From the NCBI GenBank assembly GCA_025453505.1, contig JALOQG010000058.1:1-10342 (forward strand): a stretch of 10,342 bases of DNA, written 5' to 3'. The notes under the pieces were generated by a model. That model was not told the origin of the DNA. It made no database searches and was given only the letters and a program-made list of their open reading frames with translations. The position numbers and the translations under genes were made by a program. This document shows positions 1-8,031 of the stretch, one piece after another. This stretch comes from Myxococcota bacterium (GTDB taxonomy: Bacteria > Myxococcota_A > UBA9160 > PR03). Each line of letters opens with the position of its first letter. Positions within the stretch are counted from its first letter, which is position 1.

Positions 1-183
1 GACGGCCGCGCGCAGCGTGCAACTCACCGCAGGGGACTGATTCGCGTCGCAACTGCCGTCGCCGGGCGAGAAGTCTTCGGCGTCGGCGGACGTGGTCACG
101 ACGAAGATGGCGGCGCGGGTCGGCTCCGGGCCGAGGGCCGCGATCAGGACCAGGACGGTGAAAACGCAAGCGGCGCGCAACAT
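1..183 (-). CDS. Secreted CSLREA-domain protein, N-terminal fragment (runs off left edge)
   Basis: The reverse strand opens at an ATG (181-183) and stays open for 61 codons to the window edge. Residues 1-24 look like a Sec signal peptide: a basic start (MLR), a hydrophobic core (VFTVLVLIAAL) and a small-residue cleavage site near TRA|AIF. The mature start reads FVVTTSADAEDFSPGDGSC and ends CTLRAAV (residues 55-61). This matches the conserved beginning of CSLREA-domain proteins, in which a V-T-T-x-D strand, a G-D-G-x-C turn and a C-S-L-R-E-A-I-like motif precede right-handed beta-helix repeats in secreted or surface proteins. Here the motif is CTLRAAV, with Ala in place of Glu. A purine-rich GAGGGGG lies 5-6 bases before the ATG. 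Only the start is present, so the body and any cell-surface anchor are unknown. The gene is divergent from the lipoprotein hydrolase. The family call rests on motif recognition alone. Confidence 0.72.
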   Translation of the reverse strand, partial: MLRAACVFTVLVLIAALGPEPTRAAIFVVTTSADAEDFSPGDGSCDANQSPAVSCTLRAAV

Positions 184-248
184 GGAGTCCCCCTCGAAGG
201 CCCAGGCGGAATCGGGCCGGGCCCACAGACCGTATCGGCTCTTTGCCC

Positions 249-278
249 TTTACAGACGGGGGTGTTTCCCATTACGGT
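249..278 (+). promoter_or_regulatory. Candidate sigma-70-like promoter for the lipoprotein hydrolase
   Basis: TTTACA (249-254, 5/6 to TTGACA), an 18-base spacer, then TACGGT (273-278, which keeps the T1, A2 and T6 of TATAAT). A start site would fall near 285, inside the dyad at 282-299. The -10 match is weak, so this is only a candidate. It is the best-looking element in the 164-base divergent region 184-347, where no other gene is seen. Confidence 0.3.
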
Positions 279-281
279 GGT

Positions 282-299
282 CAGCCGTCTGAACGGCTG
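282..299. promoter_or_regulatory. Perfect 7-bp dyad (hairpin or operator) ahead of the hydrolase gene
   Basis: CAGCCGT (282-288), loop CTGA, ACGGCTG (293-299) are perfectly complementary, and T281/G300 could add a wobble pair. The dyad sits 48 bases before the hydrolase ATG and overlaps the start site predicted from the candidate promoter. It could be an operator or a 5' UTR hairpin. A CAGACGG core also occurs on the plus strand at 253-259 and on the minus strand within this dyad. Confidence 0.4.
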
Positions 300-347
300 G
301 TAAGCACCTTCCAGACTTTTCCCCGGTGCCATCTCGATGAGGACCCC

Positions 348-2909
348 ATGAACGCACGCGCGCTGCCGCTCCTCCTGACCCTGGCTCTCACGCCGCTCGT
401 GACGGCGTGCGACGTGGGCCCCTTCCGGCTCGCCGGGTTCGAGTTCGCGAACCCGACCCCCGGAGCGATCGTCGCGACCGAGCCCGGCGCCACGTTCGTG
501 CTGCGGCTGCCGAAGTACCGCTCCGACGTGGCGCTCTGGCTCGACGGCGCCCCGCTCGATCCGAGCGACTGGATCGAGACCGAGCGCGAGGCGCGCGGAA
601 CGCTCGACGGTGTCGATCCCGGTCCCCACGAGCTGCGCGCGGAGGTCGCGATCCCCGTGATGTTCCGCGGTCTCCAGCTCCGCTTCACGACCACGAGCCA
701 CTTCGAGATGGGCGCGGGCGCCAGCTTCTCGGTGCGCGAGAGCGTCGAGCAGCTGCACGTGACGCACACCGCGCCGGACACCGAGCTGGAGCTGATCGAC
801 CCGAACGGCGTCGTCGTCGACGCCGGACACTCCGACTACCAGGGCTCGCTGATCTTCCGCGAGATCGAGCCGGGCATCGGCTATCGCATCGCGACGCTCG
901 GCGCGCCGCGCGAAGTGTCGCGCGCGCTCACCGTCGTCTCGGTCGAGGACAGCGTGCCGCCGCAGGAGTTCTACGAGAACGCCGTCCTCGAGCCGGGCTA
1001 CGGCTACATCACGATGCGCGACGGCACGCAGCTCTCCGTCTTCGTCGCGCTGCCGGGTCCGCCCGAAGACGGCCCGTATCCCGTGCTGGTCAACTACTCG
1101 GGTTACGACCCGTCCGAGCCGGTCGGCGCGCTCGCCGTCGGCGGCTTCGACCTTTCCTTCCTGTGCGCCGACTTCCCCGTGCTCTGCGACGCTCCGGGCG
1201 CGCCCGAAGCGCTGATCGCCGGGGTGCTCGGCTTCGCGACGGTCGGCGTCAACATGCGCGGCACGGCCTGCTCGGGCGGCGCGTACGACTTCTTCGAGGC
1301 GCTCCAGACCACCGACGGCTACGACATCGTCGAGACCGTCGCGACGCAGCCGTGGGCCGGGCAGGTCGGCATGGTCGGTATCTCGTTCCCCGGCATCAGC
1401 CAACTCTTCGTCGCGAGCGCGCAGCCGCCGAACCTCGCGGCGATCACGCCGCTCGCCGTCATCTCGGGCGCCGACACCACGATGAATCCGGGCGGGATCG
1501 CGAACATCGGTTTCGCCGTCGAGTGGGCCACCAACGTGCTCGACCAGGCCGATCCGTACGGTCACGGCTGGGAGCAGGGCCGCGCCGACGGCGGCGACAC
1601 GATCTGCGAGGAGAACCAGCTCCTCCACTCGCAGAAGATCGACATCGTCCAGAAGGCCTTCGACAACCCGTTCTATGTGCCCGAGCTCTACGACCCGCTG
1701 AATCCGCGCACCTTCGTGGACCGCATCCAGGTGCCGGTCTTCACGTCGGGCGCGTGGCAGGACGAGCAGACCGGCGGGCATTTCCCCGATCTGTGGAACC
1801 GCTTCACGGGCGCGCCGATCGTCCGCTACACGGCGTACAACGGCGCACACGCCGACGGCTTCACGCCGCAGATCCTCGCCGAGTGGAAGAACTTCCTCGA
1901 CTTCTACGTGACCGGCGAGCTGCGCCCGGTGGACCCCCAGATCCGCTTCTACGCGCCGCTGCTCTTCCGCGAGATCTTCGGCGCCGTCGTGCAGCTTCCC
2001 GAAGAGCGCTTCGCAGGCGTGTACGACGACTTCCAGGATGCGCTCGCGGCCTACGAAGCCGAGCCCGCGGTCCGCATCCTGATGGAGAGCGGCGGCGCGC
2101 CGGGTACGCCGCTCGGTGCACCCGTGGCCGGATTCGAGTTGGCCTTCGACGCGTGGCCGCCGCCCGAGACCGAGCCGCTGCGGCTCTACCTGCACGAAGA
2201 CGGATCGCTGCGCGACTTCACGCCGTCGGAGTCCGCGTCCGCGTCGTCGTTCGCGCACGACGACGCCAAGGGCGTCGAGACCTACGACGTCAACGACTCC
2301 TTCGAGAAGGCGCTGCCGGACATCGAGTGGCTGCCCGCGACGCCGGGCCGCCAGATCGTGTTCGCGACCGAGCCGCTCGCCGAGGACGTCGTGATGATCG
2401 GGCACGCGAGCGCGGATCTGTGGATCCAGTCCGATGCGTCGGACGCGGACCTCGAGGTGATGCTCTCGGAGGTGCGGCCCGACGGACAGGAGATGTACAT
2501 CGCGAGCGGCTGGCTGCGCGCGAGCCGTCGCGCGCTCTCGCCCGAGTCCACCCCGCTCGAGCCCGTGCAGACCCACCTCGAGGCCGACGCCGCGCCGCTG
2601 CCGTCCGGCGAATGGACGCCGTTGCGCATCGAGATCTATCCGTTCGGCCACGCCTTCCGCGCGGGCTCGCGACTCGCAGTCGCGATCGCGACGCCGGGCG
2701 GCAACAAGGGCCGCTGGAAGTTCGACGTCCTCCAGCTCGGCGCAGGGATCCGGCACGCGATTGCGCACTCGTCCGAACATCCGTCGAGCCTGCTGCTGCC
2801 CGTGATCCCCGCTGTCGAGATTCCCACGCCGCTGCCCGCCTGCCCGAGCCTGCGCTCGCAGCCGTGCCGTGCGTGGGTCCCGGAGAGCAACGCGCCCTAC
2901 GCCGAGTAG
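348..2909 (+). CDS. CocE/NonD-family (X-Pro dipeptidyl-peptidase S15-like) hydrolase, predicted lipoprotein
   Basis: An 853-residue predicted exported alpha/beta hydrolase. The ATG at 348 is chosen because it gives a classic lipoprotein signal (MNARALPLLLTLALTPLVTAC, lipobox LVTA|C at Cys21) and follows TGAGGA (338-343). An in-frame ATG at 243 would bury the signal. Residues ~25-230 look like beta-rich domains resembling Ig-like or carbohydrate-binding-type sandwiches. The catalytic domain follows: VLVNYSGYDP (~246-255, oxyanion region), VNMRGTACSGG, and a nucleophile elbow GISFPG with Ser346. Candidate triad partners are Asp472 (AWQDEQ) and His501 (GAHADG); the Ser-Asp-His order and spacing resemble CocE. 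From ~660 a jelly-roll C-terminal domain carries family-like text (GHASADLWIQSDASDADLE) and ends in two cysteines (CPSLRSQPC). Related enzymes cleave esters, amides or X-Pro peptides; this substrate is unknown. Odd points are the Phe-Pro elbow instead of Tyr, a Cys-containing insert (~258-290), and Asp at +2 after the lipid Cys. Confidence 0.88.
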   Translation: MNARALPLLLTLALTPLVTACDVGPFRLAGFEFANPTPGAIVATEPGATFVLRLPKYRSDVALWLDGAPLDPSDWIETEREARGTLDGVDPGPHELRAEVAIPVMFRGLQLRFTTTSHFEMGAGASFSVRESVEQLHVTHTAPDTELELIDPNGVVVDAGHSDYQGSLIFREIEPGIGYRIATLGAPREVSRALTVVSVEDSVPPQEFYENAVLEPGYGYITMRDGTQLSVFVALPGPPEDGPYPVLVNYSGYDPSEPVGALAVGGFDLSFLCADFPVLCDAPGAPEALIAGVLGFATVGVNMRGTACSGGAYDFFEALQTTDGYDIVETVATQPWAGQVGMVGISFPGISQLFVASAQPPNLAAITPLAVISGADTTMNPGGIANIGFAVEWATNVLDQADPYGHGWEQGRADGGDTICEENQLLHSQKIDIVQKAFDNPFYVPELYDPLNPRTFVDRIQVPVFTSGAWQDEQTGGHFPDLWNRFTGAPIVRYTAYNGAHADGFTPQILAEWKNFLDFYVTGELRPVDPQIRFYAPLLFREIFGAVVQLPEERFAGVYDDFQDALAAYEAEPAVRILMESGGAPGTPLGAPVAGFELAFDAWPPPETEPLRLYLHEDGSLRDFTPSESASASSFAHDDAKGVETYDVNDSFEKALPDIEWLPATPGRQIVFATEPLAEDVVMIGHASADLWIQSDASDADLEVMLSEVRPDGQEMYIASGWLRASRRALSPESTPLEPVQTHLEADAAPLPSGEWTPLRIEIYPFGHAFRAGSRLAVAIATPGGNKGRWKFDVLQLGAGIRHAIAHSSEHPSSLLLPVIPAVEIPTPLPACPSLRSQPCRAWVPESNAPYAE

Positions 2910-2924
2910 GCGGAAATCCGGACA

Positions 2925-2950
2925 GCCGGCCGCCGTTCGCGGCGGCCGGC
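2925..2950 (+). terminator. GC hairpin with TTCG loop after the hydrolase gene
   Basis: Arms 2925-2935 and 2940-2950 are perfectly complementary over 11 bp (GCCGGCCGCCG / CGGCGGCCGGC) around a TTCG tetraloop, 15 bases after the hydrolase stop. There is no T-run after it, so it is not a canonical intrinsic terminator. It may stabilise the 3' end of the mRNA or act with Rho. The next promoter begins only 5 bases downstream. Confidence 0.6.
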
Positions 2951-2954
2951 GCCT

Positions 2955-2983
2955 CTGACCCGGCATCGACCGGCCGCTAGAAT
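2955..2983 (+). promoter_or_regulatory. Sigma-70-like promoter for the acyl-CoA dehydrogenase unit
   Basis: CTGACC (2955-2960, 4/6 to TTGACA), an exact 17-base spacer, then TAGAAT (2978-2983, 5/6 to TATAAT). A start site near 2990 would leave a short leader containing GGAGG (3004-3008), 6 bases before the ATG at 3015. This is the best promoter match in the window, and its position between a hairpin and a gene start supports it. Confidence 0.55.
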
Positions 2984-3014
2984 CGCGGCCCCGAAACGCC
3001 GTTGGAGGCCCCCG

Positions 3015-4670
3015 ATGAGCAGCCCCGCCCTGCCCTCTCTCGCCGACGCCCGCACGCTTCTCGCGGCCGCCGATTCGCTTCTCGACGCCGCGCTCGCGAG
3101 CGCGAAGGCGATCACGAAACACGGCGCCGCGATCGACGACCACCAGGTCCTGTCGGAGCGCGTCGCCTACGCCGCCACCGAAGCGCGCGCCGCACGCGAG
3201 CTGATCGAGTACGCCGAGGGCATGCAGAAGGAAGGCCGCGCGGACGCGCTGCTGCTCGGCACCGCGGCCGCCGGCGCGGCGGATCTCGTCGGGAGCCTCG
3301 TCGCGCGACTCTCGCCCGCGCTCGACGACCTCGGTCTCGGCGACGCCGCGCTCGAGCAGAGCTTCCCCGCCGTCGTGCGCAAGCAGCTCCGCGCCGCTTC
3401 GAACGAGGCGGTGTTCCGCGCGATCGGGCGCGAGACCGCGAAGCGACGCGGCCGCAATGAGACGCCGCTCGACGAGACGCTCGAGCAGGTGCGCGCGTCG
3501 GTGCGCGAGTTCGCGGAGAAGGAGATCGCGCCGCACGCGGAGCACATCCACCGCCACGACGACCTGATCCCCGAGGAGTTCATCACGAAGATGGCCGAGC
3601 TCGGCTACTTCGGACTCTCGGTGCCCGAAGAGTTCGGCGGCACCGAGATGGGCAACCTCGCGATGATCCTCACGACGGAAGAACTCTCGCGCGCTTCGCT
3701 CGCCGCGGCGGGCTCGTTGATCACGCGCCCCGAGATCCTGACCAAGGCGCTGATGGCCGGCGGCACCGAAGAGCAGAAGAAGTTCTGGCTGCCGAAGATC
3801 GCGGCCGGCGAGCTGATGGTCGGCATCTCGGTGACCGAGCCGGACATCGGCTCCGACGTCGCGGGCGTCAAGTGCCGCGCGGATCGCGCGACCGTCGGCG
3901 GTGTCGACGGCTGGGTCGTCAACGGGCCGAAGTCGTGGTGCACGTTCGCGGGCCGCGCCAACGTGCTCGCGCTGCTGCTGCGCACCGATCCGGACATGAG
4001 CAAGGGCGCGAAGGGCCTCTCGCTCTTCATCGCCGAGAAGGAGGCCCATCGCGGCCACGCCTTCACCTGCACGCAGAAGACCGGCGGCAAGCTCGAAGGC
4101 AAGGCCGACGCGACGGTCGGCTACCGCGGCATGCACTCCTACACGCTCAACTTCGAGAACTGGTTCGTGCCGGCGGCGAACCTGGTCGGCCAGGAAGGCG
4201 GCCTCGGCAAGGGCTTCTATCTGCAGATGGGCGGCTTCGCGGCCGGCCGGCTGCAGACCGGCGGCCGCGCCTGCGGTCTCGCACAGGCGGCGCTCGAGAG
4301 TGCGTGCGTCTACGTGCTCGACCGCATCCAGTTCGGCAAGGCGACCGTCGAGTACGGCCTGACGCAGTTCATGATCGGGAAGATGGCCGCGAAGCTCGCC
4401 GCTTCGCGCGCGATCACCTACGCGGCCGCGGTCGCGATGGACGAGGACGAGCGCAAGGCCGCGCCGCTCGCCGCGCAGGCGAAGCTGCTCTCGTGCGACA
4501 TCGCCGTCACGATCACGCAGGACGCGCAGCTGCTGCACGGCGGCTGGGGCTACGCCGAGGAGTACCCGATCAGCCGCTACGCGGTCGATGCGCTGGTGCT
4601 CCCGATCTTCGAGGGCGTGAAGCCGATCCTCGAGCTGCGGGTGGTCGCGAAGAGCCTGCTCGCCGAGTAG
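3015..4670 (+). CDS. Acyl-CoA dehydrogenase with N-terminal extension, (2S)-methylsuccinyl-CoA dehydrogenase-like
   Basis: A 551-residue flavoenzyme, against ~380-400 for ordinary acyl-CoA dehydrogenases. The start is firm: GGAGG at 3004-3008 lies 6 bases ahead. Residues 1-~150 form an Ala-rich, probably helical extension. The normal three-part fold follows: a helical domain (~155-270), a beta domain opening with VTEPDIGSD (273-281), and a C-terminal helical domain with RIQFGK, LLHGGWGYAEEYPISR and IFEG. Glu533 in IFEG sits where the catalytic base of medium- and short-chain enzymes lies. The length, the extension, and features such as ELSRA, GYRGMHSYTLNFENW and the C-terminal IFEG region recall Mcd of the ethylmalonyl-CoA pathway, which oxidises (2S)-methylsuccinyl-CoA to mesaconyl-CoA and passes electrons to ETF. 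No other pathway gene is nearby, so the substrate is inferred; another branched or short acyl-CoA is possible. The enzyme is expected to be cytoplasmic. It probably heads an operon with the serine hydrolase. Confidence 0.85.
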   Translation: MSSPALPSLADARTLLAAADSLLDAALASAKAITKHGAAIDDHQVLSERVAYAATEARAARELIEYAEGMQKEGRADALLLGTAAAGAADLVGSLVARLSPALDDLGLGDAALEQSFPAVVRKQLRAASNEAVFRAIGRETAKRRGRNETPLDETLEQVRASVREFAEKEIAPHAEHIHRHDDLIPEEFITKMAELGYFGLSVPEEFGGTEMGNLAMILTTEELSRASLAAAGSLITRPEILTKALMAGGTEEQKKFWLPKIAAGELMVGISVTEPDIGSDVAGVKCRADRATVGGVDGWVVNGPKSWCTFAGRANVLALLLRTDPDMSKGAKGLSLFIAEKEAHRGHAFTCTQKTGGKLEGKADATVGYRGMHSYTLNFENWFVPAANLVGQEGGLGKGFYLQMGGFAAGRLQTGGRACGLAQAALESACVYVLDRIQFGKATVEYGLTQFMIGKMAAKLAASRAITYAAAVAMDEDERKAAPLAAQAKLLSCDIAVTITQDAQLLHGGWGYAEEYPISRYAVDALVLPIFEGVKPILELRVVAKSLLAE

Positions 4671-4703
4671 CGGCGCCCCGCACGCGCTGCGAAGATGCCG
4701 GCC

Positions 4704-5852
4704 ATGAGCCACGACTTCGCCATCGACGGGATTTGTGCGCCGCGCTTCGAGAAGGTGCGCGACGCGTTCGCCGCGAACTTCGCCGCCGGCAAGGAGGTCG
4801 GCGCGTCGTTCGCCGCGACCCTCGACGGCGCGCTCGTCGTCGATCTCTGGGGCGGTCACGCCGACGCCGCGCGCACGCGGCCGTGGACGCGCGACACGAT
4901 CGTCAACGTGTGGTCCACGACCAAGGCGATGACGGCGCTCGCCGCGCACATGCTGGTCGATCGCGGCGTGATCGATCTCGACGCGCCGGTGGCGAAGTAC
5001 TGGCCGGAGTTCGCGGCGGGCGGCAAGGCTTCGATTCCCGTGCACATGCTGCTCTCGCACCGCGCGGGGCTCGCGGGGCTGCGCGAGAAGATGCCGGTCG
5101 AGGCGCTCTGGAACTGGGATGCGATGCCGACCGCACTCGCCGCGCAGGAACCGTGGTGGGAGCCGGGAACCGCGAACGGCTATCACGCGATCACGTACGG
5201 GCACCTGGTCGGCGAAGTCGTACGGCGCGCAGCCGGCACCACGATCGGCACCTTCTTCCGCGACGAAGTCGCGAAGCCGCTCGGCGTCGATTTCCACATC
5301 GGGCTGCCGGCGAGCGAAGACGCGCGCGTCGCGGATCTCGTCCCGCCGAGCGCCGCGGACCTCGCCGCGGCAGCGCCGAATCCCGACACGCTTCGGGGCA
5401 AGGTGTTGACCAATCCGCCGCTCTCGGCCGAGATCGCGATGCGCACCGAGTGGCGCCGCGCCGAGATTCCCGCGGCGAACGGTCACGGCAACGCGCGCAG
5501 CGTCGCACGGACGATGGGCATGCTGGCGTGCGGCGGCGTCGCCGACGGGCGTCGCTACCTCTCCGAAGCCGCGCTCGCACGCGCGACGAGCGAACAGTCG
5601 TACGGCAAGGATCTCGTGCTGCCGCTGCACATGCGCTGGGGCCTCGGCTTCATGCTGTCGAGCCAGCACCTGCCGCTCGGTCCGAGTCTCACTTCGTTCG
5701 GTCACGGCGGCTGGGGCGGATCGCTCGGCATCGCCGATCCGGATCGCCGACTCTCCTGGGCGTACGTGATGAACAAGATGAGCGCGGGAACGACGGGCGA
5801 CCTGCGCGTCGCCGGTCCGGTCGCGGCTCTCTACGGATCGTTGGCGGGCTAG
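4704..5852 (+). CDS. Beta-lactamase-fold serine hydrolase (family VIII esterase / EstB-like)
   Basis: A 382-residue enzyme with no signal peptide, so probably cytoplasmic. All three active-site motifs of the class C beta-lactamase/family VIII esterase group are visible: S71-T-T-K74 (nucleophile and its lysine), Tyr160 in NGYHAITYGHL (general base), and H334-G-G-W-G-G in place of the KTG triad. FEKVRDAFAANFAAGKEVGASF and DLWGG at the N-terminus are also typical of the family. Members mostly hydrolyse short-chain esters, sometimes lactams; the substrate here is unknown. An in-frame ATG at 4695 adds MPA. The 4704 start is preferred because a weak GAAG lies about 9 bases upstream, whereas it would abut the earlier ATG, and because family proteins usually begin close to this point. 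The gene starts 33 bases after the dehydrogenase stop on the same strand with no hairpin between, so co-transcription is likely. A role in acyl-group turnover alongside the dehydrogenase is conjecture. Confidence 0.88.
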   Translation: MSHDFAIDGICAPRFEKVRDAFAANFAAGKEVGASFAATLDGALVVDLWGGHADAARTRPWTRDTIVNVWSTTKAMTALAAHMLVDRGVIDLDAPVAKYWPEFAAGGKASIPVHMLLSHRAGLAGLREKMPVEALWNWDAMPTALAAQEPWWEPGTANGYHAITYGHLVGEVVRRAAGTTIGTFFRDEVAKPLGVDFHIGLPASEDARVADLVPPSAADLAAAAPNPDTLRGKVLTNPPLSAEIAMRTEWRRAEIPAANGHGNARSVARTMGMLACGGVADGRRYLSEAALARATSEQSYGKDLVLPLHMRWGLGFMLSSQHLPLGPSLTSFGHGGWGGSLGIADPDRRLSWAYVMNKMSAGTTGDLRVAGPVAALYGSLAG

Positions 5853-5891
5853 CCCCGATCCGGTCGAACCAACATGGACCTGCGCGGGGGC

Positions 5892-6032
5892 GGCGGGGAG
5901 GGATGGGCTGCGGCGAATGGCTCGCTCCTTCTGCGTGGCTGCTCGATCTACGCATTTCTGTGCGTTGATCCACCCGCCCGTGTGCGCCGGGCCTGCTGCG
6001 CTTTATTTCGCCTCCGCCCATCCCTCCCCGCC
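5892..6032. repeat. 141-bp inverted-repeat element between convergent genes
   Basis: Arm 5892-5917 and arm 6007-6032 are 26 bases each and complementary at 24 of 26 positions; mismatches are at the 18th and 20th bases of the left arm. The outer 17 bp (GGCGGGGAGGGATGGGC) are perfect. The 89-base interior holds its own hairpin (5945-5970). The right arm is followed directly by TTTT (6033-6036), so an RNA from the left could use it as a long-stem terminator. It lies between the ends of two convergent genes (211-base gap 5853-6063, no gene seen). The strongly purine-rich arm and nested layout also suit a MITE- or REP-like mobile repeat, but no target-site duplication is visible at its ends. Confidence 0.7.
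5945..5970. terminator. Nested hairpin inside the inverted-repeat element
   Basis: GATCTACGCA (5945-5954), loop TTTCTG, TGCGTTGATC (5961-5970) pair at 9 of 10 positions; T5949/T5966 is the mismatch. It sits near the middle of the larger inverted repeat, about 95 bases after the serine hydrolase stop and 94 bases beyond the kinase stop on the other strand. It could help end transcription from both sides. There is no T-run, so a terminator role is tentative. Confidence 0.4.
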
Positions 6033-6063
6033 TTTTGCCGCACGAGTGGGTGTCGGATTCGGG

Positions 6064-7437
<1,374 letters not shown>

Positions 7438-7511
7438 GCAGACCGGATCGGGCGCCGCGCTGATGCCCTGAAGACTGCTCCTCCCGTTCAGACGAGACGA
7501 CCGGGCTGCCG

Positions 7512-7976
7512 ATGCCGTCTGCGATGGCCGGCACCGACCTGCAGCTCGTGCGCAACCGGCGCTACTGGCTGACGCGCCTGCTCGTGATCGCGGGCGCCCT
7601 GGCGTGCGGCATCGCGCTCCAGGCACCCGTCACGCGCTACCTCGAATCGCTTCAAGCGCTCGCCGCCACGGATCCCGCGCAGGCACGTGCCGAGCTGGCG
7701 GCGATCTTCCGCTTTCCGATGCTCGGACTCTTCGCGGCGACCGGCGCGCTCGGGGTCCATCTGTTCGCCGCGTCGCGCCGCGCGCGGCAGCTCGGGATCT
7801 TCCCACCGCCCGGCCGCCTCTTCGCCGGCTCGACGCGCCGCTTCGAAGGCGATGCCGCGCGCCGCGTGGCGCGCTTCCTGATCGCGATATCCGCAGTGCT
7901 GGTCGTCGCGTCGCTCGCGGGTGCCTTCGTGTCCTGGCAGATCGCCGAGCAGTTGATCGCCTGCCGGGCGCGCTGA
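7512..7976 (+). CDS. Small integral membrane protein of unknown function, three predicted membrane segments
   Basis: A 154-residue protein I cannot assign to a named family. Three hydrophobic stretches are visible: ~19-38 (WLTRLLVIAGALACGIALQA), ~66-87 (around FPMLGLFAATGALGVHLF) and ~119-142 (FLIAISAVLVVASLAGAFVSW). A basic N-terminus (RNRR), a basic loop after segment two (SRRAR) and another before segment three (ARRVAR) suggest a cytoplasmic N-terminus and cytoplasmic loop 2-3 by the positive-inside rule. The region between segments one and two (~39-65) is Ala/Gln-rich and probably outside. ATG at 7512 is taken as the start; ATG at 7524 is an alternative, and neither has a clear ribosome-binding site. 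It is divergent from the kinase with 74 bases between start codons, so the two could share control. The reading frame is GC-rich and consistent with its neighbours. Confidence 0.7.
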   Translation: MPSAMAGTDLQLVRNRRYWLTRLLVIAGALACGIALQAPVTRYLESLQALAATDPAQARAELAAIFRFPMLGLFAATGALGVHLFAASRRARQLGIFPPPGRLFAGSTRRFEGDAARRVARFLIAISAVLVVASLAGAFVSWQIAEQLIACRAR

Positions 7977-8031
7977 TCGCGACGCCGGCTCGCGTATCCT
8001 CGGACGCCGCTCCCGGCCAGGAGATCCGCCC

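Noticed and set aside
243..347. Longer start (ATG 243) for the lipoprotein hydrolase
   Set aside because: It would add 35 residues before a perfect lipoprotein signal peptide and would translate the dyad; ATG 348 has a purine-rich site in front.
144..5705. A 1853-codon open frame on the reverse strand covering several genes
   Set aside because: It is antisense to three well-supported genes, is extremely Arg-rich with no recognisable domain, and its openness follows from very high G+C at third positions of the real genes.
7438..7626. Longer start (7626) for the kinase
   Set aside because: The extra 63 residues are Arg/Ser-rich without similarity to the rest and would overlap the divergent membrane protein; ATG 7437 begins a clean signal peptide.
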